Virus record (IMG/VR): IMGVR_UViG_3300037963_002542
Coordinates: 5,911 to 26,566 of that record
Reading direction: 5' to 3' (one strand)
Source of the DNA: a virus
Length of the DNA stretch: 20,656 nucleotides
Part shown: piece by piece, positions 5,714-13,395 of the stretch
Layout of the letters: each line of letters starts with the position of its first letter
How positions within the stretch are numbered: the first letter of the stretch is position 1
The notes under the pieces: model-generated
Database searches by the model: none
What the model saw: the letters and a program-made list of their open reading frames with translations, nothing else
Told to the model about the DNA's origin: nothing
Program-made: the position numbers and the translations under genes

Positions 5714-5847
5714 TGCTGTCTTGCAGGGAAATCACGCTGTGCCTGTGAGTAGCCAGCGTCATACATGATATGAGCGGTGCTCACGATGGCCATCAGCCAA
5801 GAGGCAATCACCAACCAGAAGCACAACATCAGCCGACTAGCTGACAT
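5692..5847 (-). CDS. 51-aa single-span membrane protein
   Basis: ATG 5847 overlaps the TGA of the 110-aa gene (TGATG), and the frame ends at TGA 5692-5694. After a short start (MSASR) comes one hydrophobic helix at about residues 6-25 (LMLCFWLVIASWLMAIV). A polar C-terminal half follows (HIMYDAGYSQAQRDFPAR, ending CNALIQ). The size and topology (N-terminal anchor, hydrophilic tail) would fit a small holin or an inner-membrane accessory protein, but there is no motif to decide. The coupled start and the lack of any other gene in this gap argue that it is translated. Confidence 0.6.
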   Translation of the reverse strand: MSASRLMLCFWLVIASWLMAIVSTAHIMYDAGYSQAQRDFPARQQCNALIQ

Positions 5848-6179
5848 CACCAGCTAGAAGGTGTGCCAGATGCCTGAGTCGGCGTGATCTGCTCAACAAT
5901 GCGTGCAGCCAGTGCATCCTGAATCTCAGTGACCTTTTCAGCGCCACCGAGTTTTGCCTGCACAGCTGTCACGATGTCAGCCTCAGTCAAATCCTCAAAA
6001 TCAGCCAAGGTGTTAGGCCGATCAAGCACGATGCTGCCATAAGCGCCTGAGTTGTAGGCGTTGCCCTCAGAGTCAACCTGATCGCTGATTGCGGTCACGG
6101 TGTAATGGGCCGTGTGAGCGAATCCATCCGACAGATTCCTGTCGAGGTTGGCGATTTTCCAGACGTAGGTGTTAGCCAT
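5847..6179 (-). CDS. 110-aa conserved cyanophage-type protein next to the tail fibre
   Basis: The protein begins MANTYVWKIANLDRNLSDGF and alternates beta-like segments (HTAHYTVTAISDQV, GAYGSIVLDRP). It ends in a helical region (DLTEADIVTAVQAKLG, then VTEIQDALAARIVEQI) and a Thr/Pro/Ser tail. I recall this family downstream of fibre or structural genes in many marine cyanophages, and its function is not established. Position 27 bases after the fibre stop suggests a fibre-associated or small virion protein. The start is ATG 6179, and the 3' end overlaps the following 51-aa gene by TGATG. Confidence 0.7.
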   Translation of the reverse strand: MANTYVWKIANLDRNLSDGFAHTAHYTVTAISDQVDSEGNAYNSGAYGSIVLDRPNTLADFEDLTEADIVTAVQAKLGGAEKVTEIQDALAARIVEQITPTQASGTPSSW

Positions 6180-6206
6180 GATGATGTGAAGTCAGAAGAA
6201 GTTTAC

Positions 6207-8246
6207 TTAGCCAGCCTCAAGGGCGGCAACTTTGGCTTCAAGGGTTTCAATGCGATCCATCGCCTCTTGAAGTGCTTTGACGGCCTTCATGTAGAGCACG
6301 GAGTAGTTAACTGATTTAGTAACCGTCCCAAGGTCGTTGCCTTCGTCGTCAGTATCAGGCGTTTCATATACAAGACCAGGCGATACAGTTTCAACTTCCT
6401 GGGCAACAACACCAAGTTGAGTATGAGTTGACTGTCCTGTCGATTCTTTAAAGTTATATTTACGAACCTGGACTGCCTTAATGTCGTTCCATTGAGATGA
6501 CGCATCGACGATATTTTCTTTTAACTTAACGTCAGAAATTGCACCGTAAGAATTGTTGATATTTTCGACATTGCCATTAGACCAAACAGTAAAAGCAATA
6601 GTTCCAGCAGAGTAACTTCCTGCATTGGCGCTATGAATTCCCCTGAGAATGTATTTGACAGTTCCAGCACCCTGTGTTACATAAACAGCATGTCCATGAT
6701 TTTCTGACACTGAGAAAATAATTCCTTCATCATCAATCCTCATTCTCTCAGTCGGACTGCTGTCACCTCCCGTAGTCGTAAGAAATTCGAGACGGCTTGG
6801 TTTATCGTTATTTTGATGTGTCCCGTCAGCTCGCGCTATGATACGAGCACATTCTTGATAACTTCCACCATCATTTCCATAGAAACGAATTCCACCAAGT
6901 GAATTGCCGTCGGTGACAGAACTGTCATTTCTGCCAAGAAGAATCTCTGGACCGGCAGCACTGACAAGATGTAATAGTGCGTCGGTGCCTCCCCCAATAA
7001 CGTTTGTCGTCCCAACAAACACCCGCCCCGCATGGTCGATGCGTACGCGTTCGCCTAAAGAACCAGAATTTGACGTACCAAGAGCAAGAGCAGTGCTACC
7101 ACCATTTGAGTCGGCATTGATCTGTGCAACTCCACTAGAACTGTCGTAAGACAAATCGAGTGCATTATTTGCAGATGCGGAAGCACCCATAATTGTTAAC
7201 TGCCCAGAGCTGTCCAGCCTCATGCGCTCCGTCGGGCTGCTTGCACCGTCCGCTGTGGTCCTGAATGACAACCTTCCTGGCATGTCATTAGCGCCAGGAG
7301 TACCATCAACAAAACCGCTAACACTTGCTAGCTCAACAAACTCTGAGCCATCATTGCCCATAAAGGCGACTCTTCCGCACCAGTCCCCATTAGAAGACAA
7401 AGTGTTGGATGAAAGTGTGTTTGAATTTGACCTTCCCAGCATCAGTAATGCTGGATGCTCTGTACTCGCATTATTGATTACACTTAAAGCTCCGCGTGCT
7501 GTACTTCCTGCTGTTCCTTCTACTTGCAACCGAGCAGTTACACTACTATTCAAAAAGTTTGTACGGTCAGTACTAGTGTTTACCAAAAGCTTCCCATTAG
7601 CGGGGAGACGCATTCTTTCTTCGTTTGCACTGTAAAAAGCAAAACCTTGCGAAGCAGTTATGCTTCCAACAAAATTAATCGATCCAGTACTACCAAGGAC
7701 TGCGGCTCTTGTTCCATCTGCAATGCGTATTTGACCAGCTCCACTGGTGACCACGTGAAGGTCCGCACCAGGAGTGCTCGTCCCAATTCCGATGCGATCT
7801 TCACCTCCATCCACAAAAAACATGGAGGAGTTATTGTTTGATTCAACGCGGAAATTCACATCACTCCCGCCTTCATTAACTGCAACTACCGTGTCTGTGA
7901 CCCTTAAACGCTGTGTGCCACCAGTGGTAATGCCTAACTCATTTGCAGCAGGTCTGTAAATGCCAGTGTCGAGATCCGACGCAAAGGCAAGGGCAGGCGA
8001 TCCAGCGCCGCCATTTTCCAACAGCATCGTGCCGTCAAGCTCACGTAGCGTGATCCAACCGTTGTTGGCGCTATTCCTGATTTTGAGCTGGTTGGCGTTG
8101 GTGTCTGCCCACCACTGATATGCGTAAGTCGTTGCGGGGGCAGAGCTGCTGCTGTTATTGCTGACGATTGCCGCTAGGGCGTTGTTCAAGTCAGAACGGA
8201 CTGCAGCACCCGTTCCATTGGCAATCACATAATCGTGGGTAGCCAT
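6207..8246 (-). CDS. Tail fibre with C-terminal self-cleaving S74 chaperone
   Basis: The 679-residue protein starts with an N-terminal region of cyanophage-fibre type (MATHDYVIANGTGAA, then YAYQWWADT). The beta-rich shaft contains two copies of a module with LLMLGR or ILLGR, GNDG and SSPTERMR motifs, at about 7200-7460 and 6730-6965. The last 109 residues are an intramolecular chaperone of peptidase S74: SDVKLKENI with candidate nucleophile Ser571 and Lys576 five residues on, LGVVAQEVE, and a C-terminal coiled coil (AMDRIETLEAKVAALEA). In this family the chaperone trimerises the fibre and then cuts itself off. Receptor binding on the host envelope is inferred. The stop of J lies 34 bases upstream of its ATG. 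Confidence 0.9.
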   Translation of the reverse strand: MATHDYVIANGTGAAVRSDLNNALAAIVSNNSSSSAPATTYAYQWWADTNANQLKIRNSANNGWITLRELDGTMLLENGGAGSPALAFASDLDTGIYRPAANELGITTGGTQRLRVTDTVVAVNEGGSDVNFRVESNNNSSMFFVDGGEDRIGIGTSTPGADLHVVTSGAGQIRIADGTRAAVLGSTGSINFVGSITASQGFAFYSANEERMRLPANGKLLVNTSTDRTNFLNSSVTARLQVEGTAGSTARGALSVINNASTEHPALLMLGRSNSNTLSSNTLSSNGDWCGRVAFMGNDGSEFVELASVSGFVDGTPGANDMPGRLSFRTTADGASSPTERMRLDSSGQLTIMGASASANNALDLSYDSSSGVAQINADSNGGSTALALGTSNSGSLGERVRIDHAGRVFVGTTNVIGGGTDALLHLVSAAGPEILLGRNDSSVTDGNSLGGIRFYGNDGGSYQECARIIARADGTHQNNDKPSRLEFLTTTGGDSSPTERMRIDDEGIIFSVSENHGHAVYVTQGAGTVKYILRGIHSANAGSYSAGTIAFTVWSNGNVENINNSYGAISDVKLKENIVDASSQWNDIKAVQVRKYNFKESTGQSTHTQLGVVAQEVETVSPGLVYETPDTDDEGNDLGTVTKSVNYSVLYMKAVKALQEAMDRIETLEAKVAALEAG

Positions 8247-8280
8247 GCTCTAGCTCGCGTCAGACGACATTGCATCCATC

Positions 8281-11200
8281 TTAAACGCCCCTGCCATAGC
8301 CCACAGCCGCATAGGTGAAGTTCCTGTCAACATTGGCGTTACTACCGTTCAGAATGTCTACATCAAAGCCAGTGGCGCTGACATTGCTGACGTTTAGGCG
8401 CTCACCGTCGCCAAGATTTTGCACCGTAACTGCAACACTCGGCAGATAAGCGTTCGATCCGCCAAGCGAAGCTGTGCCTACGAAGAACGCCTTATCAAAC
8501 GTCACGCTCTTTGTGCTGGTGCCTGAAGCAATGGTGCCGTTGCTGTTCTCCTGACGACGCTGGAAAGTCGCTTCATAACCCAGCTCATCAACCAAAATAT
8601 TCTGAGCAATATCAGAGCTTTCCAACTCTGCTTTGAACTGAAACGCCCTTGCTTCAAACGTTCCAGACACAAACTCCTGCCATGCACCATACGTTGGTGA
8701 GCCCGATGGATCATCGTTGGTACTTCTGAAATACAGCTTGGCGTTCACTGCATCAGCCTCTGTGCCATCAAAGTCATTCCAGGTGTCAACGTTTGCCGTG
8801 CGGGAATCAATCAGATCATTAGGGAAAAACGCTCGTGTGACAAAGCGCCGCTGAAGATCCAGTGAAAATCGTGCACCAAGGTCTAGCGCATTAACAAACT
8901 GGTATTCAGCAGAAGACAGGACATCGCCAAGCGTGTCAAAAGAGCTGATGTCGTCAAAGTCCGTTTGATCATCAATGTCTTCGCTACCATCGATAATTAG
9001 CGCATCTAGCCCCTCGTCATAGAAACAATCGGTTTTAGTGCCTTGGAATGGCGGCGTGTCTTGATCCTCACGACGAGTCTGAACAATCAGACGCCCCAGA
9101 GTGTCTGGGAGCTGCATGATTACGCTGGTTGCGTTTGTGCTCTTGTTGCCAAGATCGTCTTCAAACTTGGCAAAAATTTCACCAGCCACCAGAGGAACGA
9201 TTGCTTCAGTTGAGTTGCCCGCAACAGCAGGGATCAGGTCAACAGAGTTAGGCCAAGTCGCTGTGCCGTCAGTTAGGTTGCTGTGCTTGATGTGAACAAG
9301 GCCATTGACCCTTACGTCAAGATCAGTGGTCTGATCCCAACGCAGACGAGCACTGTTAGCGCTAATCGGTTCAATCGATAAGTTCTGCACATCAGCAGGC
9401 ACTGCCGTTTTGCCCACAAGTGTGAATGTTGCTGTCGAAATAGTGCTTTGTTTACCTAGATAGTTACGGGCCAACACTTGCGTGCTCAACGTTCCGGCAC
9501 GCAACGCCCGTAATGTGACCGATGGAGTGGTGGAGGTCAGTGTTGTGAAATTATCATTGTCAATCTTGTACTTAACAAGAAAATCATTAACATTGGCTCG
9601 ATCATGACTCCAGCTGAAGTCAAAACCAGTGTGAACCGTCTGACCCTCTTGATACAGGAACTCAGTACCTGTCAGGTCCCCTGGAGCGGTAGGCGTGCCG
9701 GAGAGATTATTAACGTCTCGTGCGGTCAGCGCAACATCTTCCTCGACGGCTGCATAAATTGATTCGTTGTACGCAATAGCACTAACGCCATAAACACCAT
9801 CACCAGACTCTGCTACTGATAAAACACGAAACTGTTGAGACTCAATGTCTGAAGTCTGAATTAGATAAACAGCTGCTGCGTTAGGCGCTTCGCTAAAAGC
9901 ACTGTCAACAGTAATAGCCGCCCCAGAAATGCTAGAGATGGTCTTAGTTTCAACTAAGCCCGTAGGCATCAAGACTGAAATTGTCGGGCTAGAAGCAAGG
10001 TTTACTGACAAGTTTGTGTCGCTATCAATCGTAATTACTGTCGTCGTAGCAGAACTAACTCGTCCACTTCTGCGCGTTCCGCCACGCACCGGATCGGCAA
10101 TATCAACAACCATCCCTGGCCGAAGAATGATTCCGCTTTCAATAGCGACCGCAAACTCGCAAGTTTCAGTTAAATTTTGCTCAGACAGCAGTGTCCATTT
10201 ACCTAAACGGTGGGCTTGGCCCTGGCTATAACAACCAATAGCCTTGATGTCTTTTTTGATAATGCCGTACTTGGCAACAGCAGCGTGATCTTCTACATAT
10301 TCGTACTCAATATCGCCACGAGTGTCGTATGACTGCCATGCCACTACGGCGACGGTGTGACGAGCCTTTTGCGCAGAACCTGAATAAGAAAACGTTCCAT
10401 CAACAACGTTAGATGGGCCAAGCAAGTATTGAGAATCAGTTGGTTTATCCTGAAGCAGCACTAACGATCCAGATCCGTAATACGCAATACCACGGAAGAT
10501 CCCGGTCAGTTGCTGAATAACGTTGTAGACCTCATCACGACTATTAATGAGGATGTTAAGGCTGAACCGTGGCTCTTGGCCGCCTTTGCCGTCGTCTACA
10601 AGCGCGTTGCAATACTGACTAATCGCAAAAAAGTCATAGCGATCAAGCGTATCTTCTGGGATACCAGCTCCATATCGATCATTGATGAGCAGGTCGTATA
10701 AGCACCATGCTGGATCATTCGTCCAGGTTGCAGCCTGAAAAGTTCCGTCCCAAACCCCGGAGTACGTGATCCGTCCTAAATGGGTAGTAGTGTCTACCGT
10801 TGCATTGCTGGGAATCTTGACCTTGATGCCTCGTATTAGATATTTACGAGACGGAACACTGCCAAACTGACGAGAGTCGAATCGCAGACCAACTAAAGCA
10901 GTATTGGGATAACGAAATTTCTCGTCAATAATTTCGGTGTAAGCCTGAAAAAACGTTGAACTAGCACGACGTGTACTGGTTTCATTAGCACTAACGCGCA
11001 CCATCCGAATATCAACCGGAAAGGCTCCGCTAAGCGCAATCATGTAGTCACGCTGATACCTTGCGCTGCTTTTTCCACTGATTGTGTCTGAAATTACGTC
11101 GTTAAAGCCACCACCGTTGTACTGAACTTGAATCTTGATGCTAACTGAATGACCGGTAATATCACCATCGTCTTCAACGATTCTCAGTGATGGAATCGTT

Positions 11201-12027
11201 AGCGTGACACGCACTCGATCTACGTCAGTGTCTGTTATTGATCGGGTAACAGGTGTGCCATTAACAACTTCGGCGTTTACGGCCTGTTCGGACTGAGTTG
11301 CGCCAAACTCACCAGTAATGTGCGTCTGCGTTTGCGTTCCAGTGCGCGTAACGATCGAAAAAGCGCTGAAATTATTTGAGCCGTCAGCATTCTGGAGCGG
11401 CGTGTCTTGCAAAAAAATGCTTTTATTACCGTCTTCTAAACCTTGAATTTCGCCTTCGCTCAATACATCAAGAACACTGGCAAACTGGACTGACTGAAGA
11501 GTGTCGTCAGCTTCTGTAGGCGTGTGAGTGCTCCCGCCACCACCTTTACCTCCACCACCACCACCAGCACCGGCAATACGTGCGCCTAATCCAGCATTAT
11601 GAACACGCACACTGTTGGCGATAAAAGTATGTTGACCTTCTACAGTCAGGTTGTAGACCATATGCGTTCCAAGATCCGTTTGGCCGACAATCGGGCGTAG
11701 ATGACCAAATTCATCAACTACGCAATCATCAGTGCCCAGCGTGCCGATTGACGCAAATGTATTGAACTGATTTAGAACCCAATGATTAGGTGTAGCATCT
11801 AAAAACTTGTCGCCCCAAAGCTTGTACCTGACAACAGTTTCGTTTTCATGTTTATGGACTTTAAGAACTTTGGAATCGTGAATAATTCCTTTGTCATCAA
11901 AGCTGCAAACAGTATCGCCAACTTTTATTTGGTCAATTCGCTGTGTGCCACCTGGTACAGAAACAAGCGTGTCGCCCGTAAAACAACCGCCACCACCAGA
12001 ACCAGCAATGTATTTGGCTCGTGTCAT
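8281..12027 (-). CDS. J: Tail-tip host-specificity protein, lambda J type, with N-terminal Hint domain
   Basis: The 1248-residue protein forms the tail-tip hub that contacts the cell. Residues 15-144 are an intein-like Hint domain (separate entry). From about residue 166 the protein follows lambda J closely: THTPTEADDTLQSVQ, VLDVLSEGEIQGL, RYPNTALVGLRFDS, YSGVWDGTF, PAWCLYDLL and SQGQAHRLGKW. Two fibronectin-III-like domains lie near residues 777-965 (one contains FDFSWSHDRANVNDFLVKYK). A long C-terminal part is not obviously lambda-like and probably varies with the host receptor. Its ATG overlaps the stop of gene I (ATGA). Lambda J has no Hint domain, so the first 165 or so residues are an addition ahead of the conserved start. 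Confidence 0.92.
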   Translation of the reverse strand: MTRAKYIAGSGGGGCFTGDTLVSVPGGTQRIDQIKVGDTVCSFDDKGIIHDSKVLKVHKHENETVVRYKLWGDKFLDATPNHWVLNQFNTFASIGTLGTDDCVVDEFGHLRPIVGQTDLGTHMVYNLTVEGQHTFIANSVRVHNAGLGARIAGAGGGGGGKGGGGSTHTPTEADDTLQSVQFASVLDVLSEGEIQGLEDGNKSIFLQDTPLQNADGSNNFSAFSIVTRTGTQTQTHITGEFGATQSEQAVNAEVVNGTPVTRSITDTDVDRVRVTLTIPSLRIVEDDGDITGHSVSIKIQVQYNGGGFNDVISDTISGKSSARYQRDYMIALSGAFPVDIRMVRVSANETSTRRASSTFFQAYTEIIDEKFRYPNTALVGLRFDSRQFGSVPSRKYLIRGIKVKIPSNATVDTTTHLGRITYSGVWDGTFQAATWTNDPAWCLYDLLINDRYGAGIPEDTLDRYDFFAISQYCNALVDDGKGGQEPRFSLNILINSRDEVYNVIQQLTGIFRGIAYYGSGSLVLLQDKPTDSQYLLGPSNVVDGTFSYSGSAQKARHTVAVVAWQSYDTRGDIEYEYVEDHAAVAKYGIIKKDIKAIGCYSQGQAHRLGKWTLLSEQNLTETCEFAVAIESGIILRPGMVVDIADPVRGGTRRSGRVSSATTTVITIDSDTNLSVNLASSPTISVLMPTGLVETKTISSISGAAITVDSAFSEAPNAAAVYLIQTSDIESQQFRVLSVAESGDGVYGVSAIAYNESIYAAVEEDVALTARDVNNLSGTPTAPGDLTGTEFLYQEGQTVHTGFDFSWSHDRANVNDFLVKYKIDNDNFTTLTSTTPSVTLRALRAGTLSTQVLARNYLGKQSTISTATFTLVGKTAVPADVQNLSIEPISANSARLRWDQTTDLDVRVNGLVHIKHSNLTDGTATWPNSVDLIPAVAGNSTEAIVPLVAGEIFAKFEDDLGNKSTNATSVIMQLPDTLGRLIVQTRREDQDTPPFQGTKTDCFYDEGLDALIIDGSEDIDDQTDFDDISSFDTLGDVLSSAEYQFVNALDLGARFSLDLQRRFVTRAFFPNDLIDSRTANVDTWNDFDGTEADAVNAKLYFRSTNDDPSGSPTYGAWQEFVSGTFEARAFQFKAELESSDIAQNILVDELGYEATFQRRQENSNGTIASGTSTKSVTFDKAFFVGTASLGGSNAYLPSVAVTVQNLGDGERLNVSNVSATGFDVDILNGSNANVDRNFTYAAVGYGRGV
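11554..11577 (-). repeat. 24-bp repeat on the C-terminal side of the Hint domain
   Basis: It encodes IAGAGGGG (J residues 151-158). It matches the copy at 11986-12009 at 21 of 24 bases by eye. The pair brackets the Hint domain and the six residues after it. Confidence 0.6.
11596..11985 (-). other. Hint (mini-intein / bacterial intein-like) domain inside J
   Basis: This 130-residue domain has all the recognisable splicing blocks. Block A opens with the nucleophile Cys15 (CFTGDTLVSV), block B has the TxxH motif (ATPNHWVL, Thr79-His82), and block F is VYNLTVEGQHTFI. Block G is VRVHN, ending in His143-Asn144. At this size there is no room for a homing endonuclease. The residue after Asn144 is alanine, not Cys, Ser or Thr, so the standard splicing step is not available. 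That is typical of A-type bacterial intein-like domains, which cleave and sometimes splice. C-terminal cleavage would release J beginning AGLGARIAG, close to the lambda J start. Activity cannot be read from sequence. Confidence 0.88.
11986..12009 (-). repeat. 24-bp repeat on the N-terminal side of the Hint domain
   Basis: It encodes IAGSGGGG (J residues 7-14), directly before the Hint Cys15, and is the partner of 11554-11577. Part of the similarity is GGT-repeat bias, but the leading ATTGC-GGT is also shared. Confidence 0.6.
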
Positions 12028-12689
12028 GCGCTCACCTCATCAACATCAAGACCGCTAGAAATAATTGCCGATCCAACGAACACCCGTCCATACGCTATCG
12101 GAACCGGTAGACCCTGCTTTGATGTATTAACGACGTTTGAGAACGAAAATGATTCAAGCTGGACTGATTCATCAATAGTCCTGTCTAAATTTGGCTGAGG
12201 AGAAATTGACTGAGCAATTCCTAAAAACACCAAGCCAATACCAATGTTGCCTGCAAATGCGGCTGCCGCTCCAGCAAACGCAGTTGCAGCGCTTGCACCC
12301 GTGGCAGCAGCCGCACCAGTAGCAGTGAATCCGCCAGCAGCAGCACTAAAGCCAGCTACAGGAGCCAAAACCGCAACAGTGATCAATGCCACTCCTGCCA
12401 AAATCGTTCCAAGCCCCCGACCTGCACCAGCAATAACGGGAGTAATGCTAAAAACCTCTCTTTCACTCCAAGGCATAACCAAAGCATTTAGATCTTCGGT
12501 GACACGTTCTTTCCCAATAGTTACTCGATAGCCAACACCGTCTTTTTCGCTATCAATAAGCCATTTATCAAGACCTGGAAAATTTACACATAAAGCTTTG
12601 ATAGCTTGGGCTGGTGTTGCAGCCTCAAGCTCAAACCGGCATTGGCCTAATCGCTTACGAAGTGCGCCGTAAACCTTAACGACTTTCAT
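12024..12689 (-). CDS. I: Tail-tip assembly protein, lambda I type
   Basis: The 221-residue protein has a ubiquitin-like N-terminal part (MKVVKVYGALRKRLGQ, then ELEAATPAQAIKALC). A Gly/Ala-rich hydrophobic middle (about residues 85-155, GAGRGLGTILAGVAL onward) follows. The end is characteristic of lambda I proteins (LPVPIAYGRVFVGSAIISSG). In lambda, I is needed to build the tail-tip complex around J but is not found in mature virions. It overlaps K by 14 bases and J by ATGA, in exact lambda order. The Ala/Gly-rich middle is longer and more repetitive than average, a common variable part. Confidence 0.85.
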   Translation of the reverse strand: MKVVKVYGALRKRLGQCRFELEAATPAQAIKALCVNFPGLDKWLIDSEKDGVGYRVTIGKERVTEDLNALVMPWSEREVFSITPVIAGAGRGLGTILAGVALITVAVLAPVAGFSAAAGGFTATGAAAATGASAATAFAGAAAAFAGNIGIGLVFLGIAQSISPQPNLDRTIDESVQLESFSFSNVVNTSKQGLPVPIAYGRVFVGSAIISSGLDVDEVSA

Positions 12690-13395
12690 GCCTCAAGGCG
12701 CAAGCAGTGCTCTTGCCATAGTAACTGCTGCCAAGGGTGTAAACATCCCTGCTCGACAGCCTTCCTTGCACATGATGCAAGATCTGGGAGTCACCTAGAT
12801 AAATCGCAGCATGGTTTGGAACGGGTGAAACCAGCTGCATCAGCAAGGCATCACCGCGCTGCAGCTCTTCAACCGGAATCTTGTGGAACCCTTCCTTCTG
12901 AAAGTTTTCTAGATACAGGTTTTCGCCATGCTCCCACCACTGGTCTCGACGGTCATAATCCCGCAACTCAAGCCCCCACTCCCTTCCGTACCAATCACGG
13001 CAAAGGCTGTAGCAGTCCACAATGCCGTGAACAAACTCACGTCCCACATACGGAAGCTCAAAGCCCTCTGGCTCGCAGTAGCCCCAGCCCTCAGTGTTTG
13101 GATTAACAATGAACCAAGGCAGACCAGACTTTTCGCACGCAACACGATCAGCCGGTGATGGAGCGGGGTTGGTCTTGGGGTGACTGTGGACAACAGCAAC
13201 CACCTCGCCTTTGTCTTCTACTTCGTTCCAACCGTCAAGAATGAAGTGCTCGTCAGGCGTTTCAGCAATGTTGCGACACGGAAAGTAACGCCGACGACCT
13301 TTGACAACAGCCACCAGACCACAACTTTCACGCGGGAACTCATCCTTTGCTTGCTGAAGAATCTCAGCCTGCATTGTTGCTGTCAGCTTCATCAT
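12676..13395 (-). CDS. K: Tail-tip protein K: JAB metalloprotease plus NlpC/P60 hydrolase
   Basis: Two enzymatic domains are visible in 239 residues. The first is a JAB/MPN domain with the complete JAMM zinc signature: Glu23, His70-Ser-His72-Pro, then Ser80 and Asp83. The second is an NlpC/P60 peptidase with Cys128 (VDCYSLCRDWY), His195 (NHAAIYLGD) and a third polar residue at His207 or His208. NlpC/P60 enzymes cut peptidoglycan stem peptides, so this domain could open the wall during DNA entry, while the JAB domain may process a tail protein. Both roles are inferred from family knowledge. The JAB domain is a candidate partner for processing events at the Hint-bearing J next door. ATGA overlaps L upstream. 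Confidence 0.92.
   Translation of the reverse strand: MMKLTATMQAEILQQAKDEFPRESCGLVAVVKGRRRYFPCRNIAETPDEHFILDGWNEVEDKGEVVAVVHSHPKTNPAPSPADRVACEKSGLPWFIVNPNTEGWGYCEPEGFELPYVGREFVHGIVDCYSLCRDWYGREWGLELRDYDRRDQWWEHGENLYLENFQKEGFHKIPVEELQRGDALLMQLVSPVPNHAAIYLGDSQILHHVQGRLSSRDVYTLGSSYYGKSTACALRHESR

Noticed and set aside
11519-11577. GGT/GGC trinucleotide run as a regulatory repeat or CRISPR-like array
   Set aside because: It simply encodes a poly-glycine linker in J. There are no spacers and no repeat unit of CRISPR length.
11596-11985. A full intein with homing endonuclease in J
   Set aside because: The domain is only 130 residues with no LAGLIDADG or HNH segment, and the residue after His-Asn is Ala, so a mobile, canonical-splicing intein is unlikely.
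12244-12531. Plus-strand frames inside the tail genes, such as an Ala-rich one here
   Set aside because: They are antisense shadows of strongly supported minus-strand tail genes, with skewed Ala/Pro composition and no ribosome binding site.
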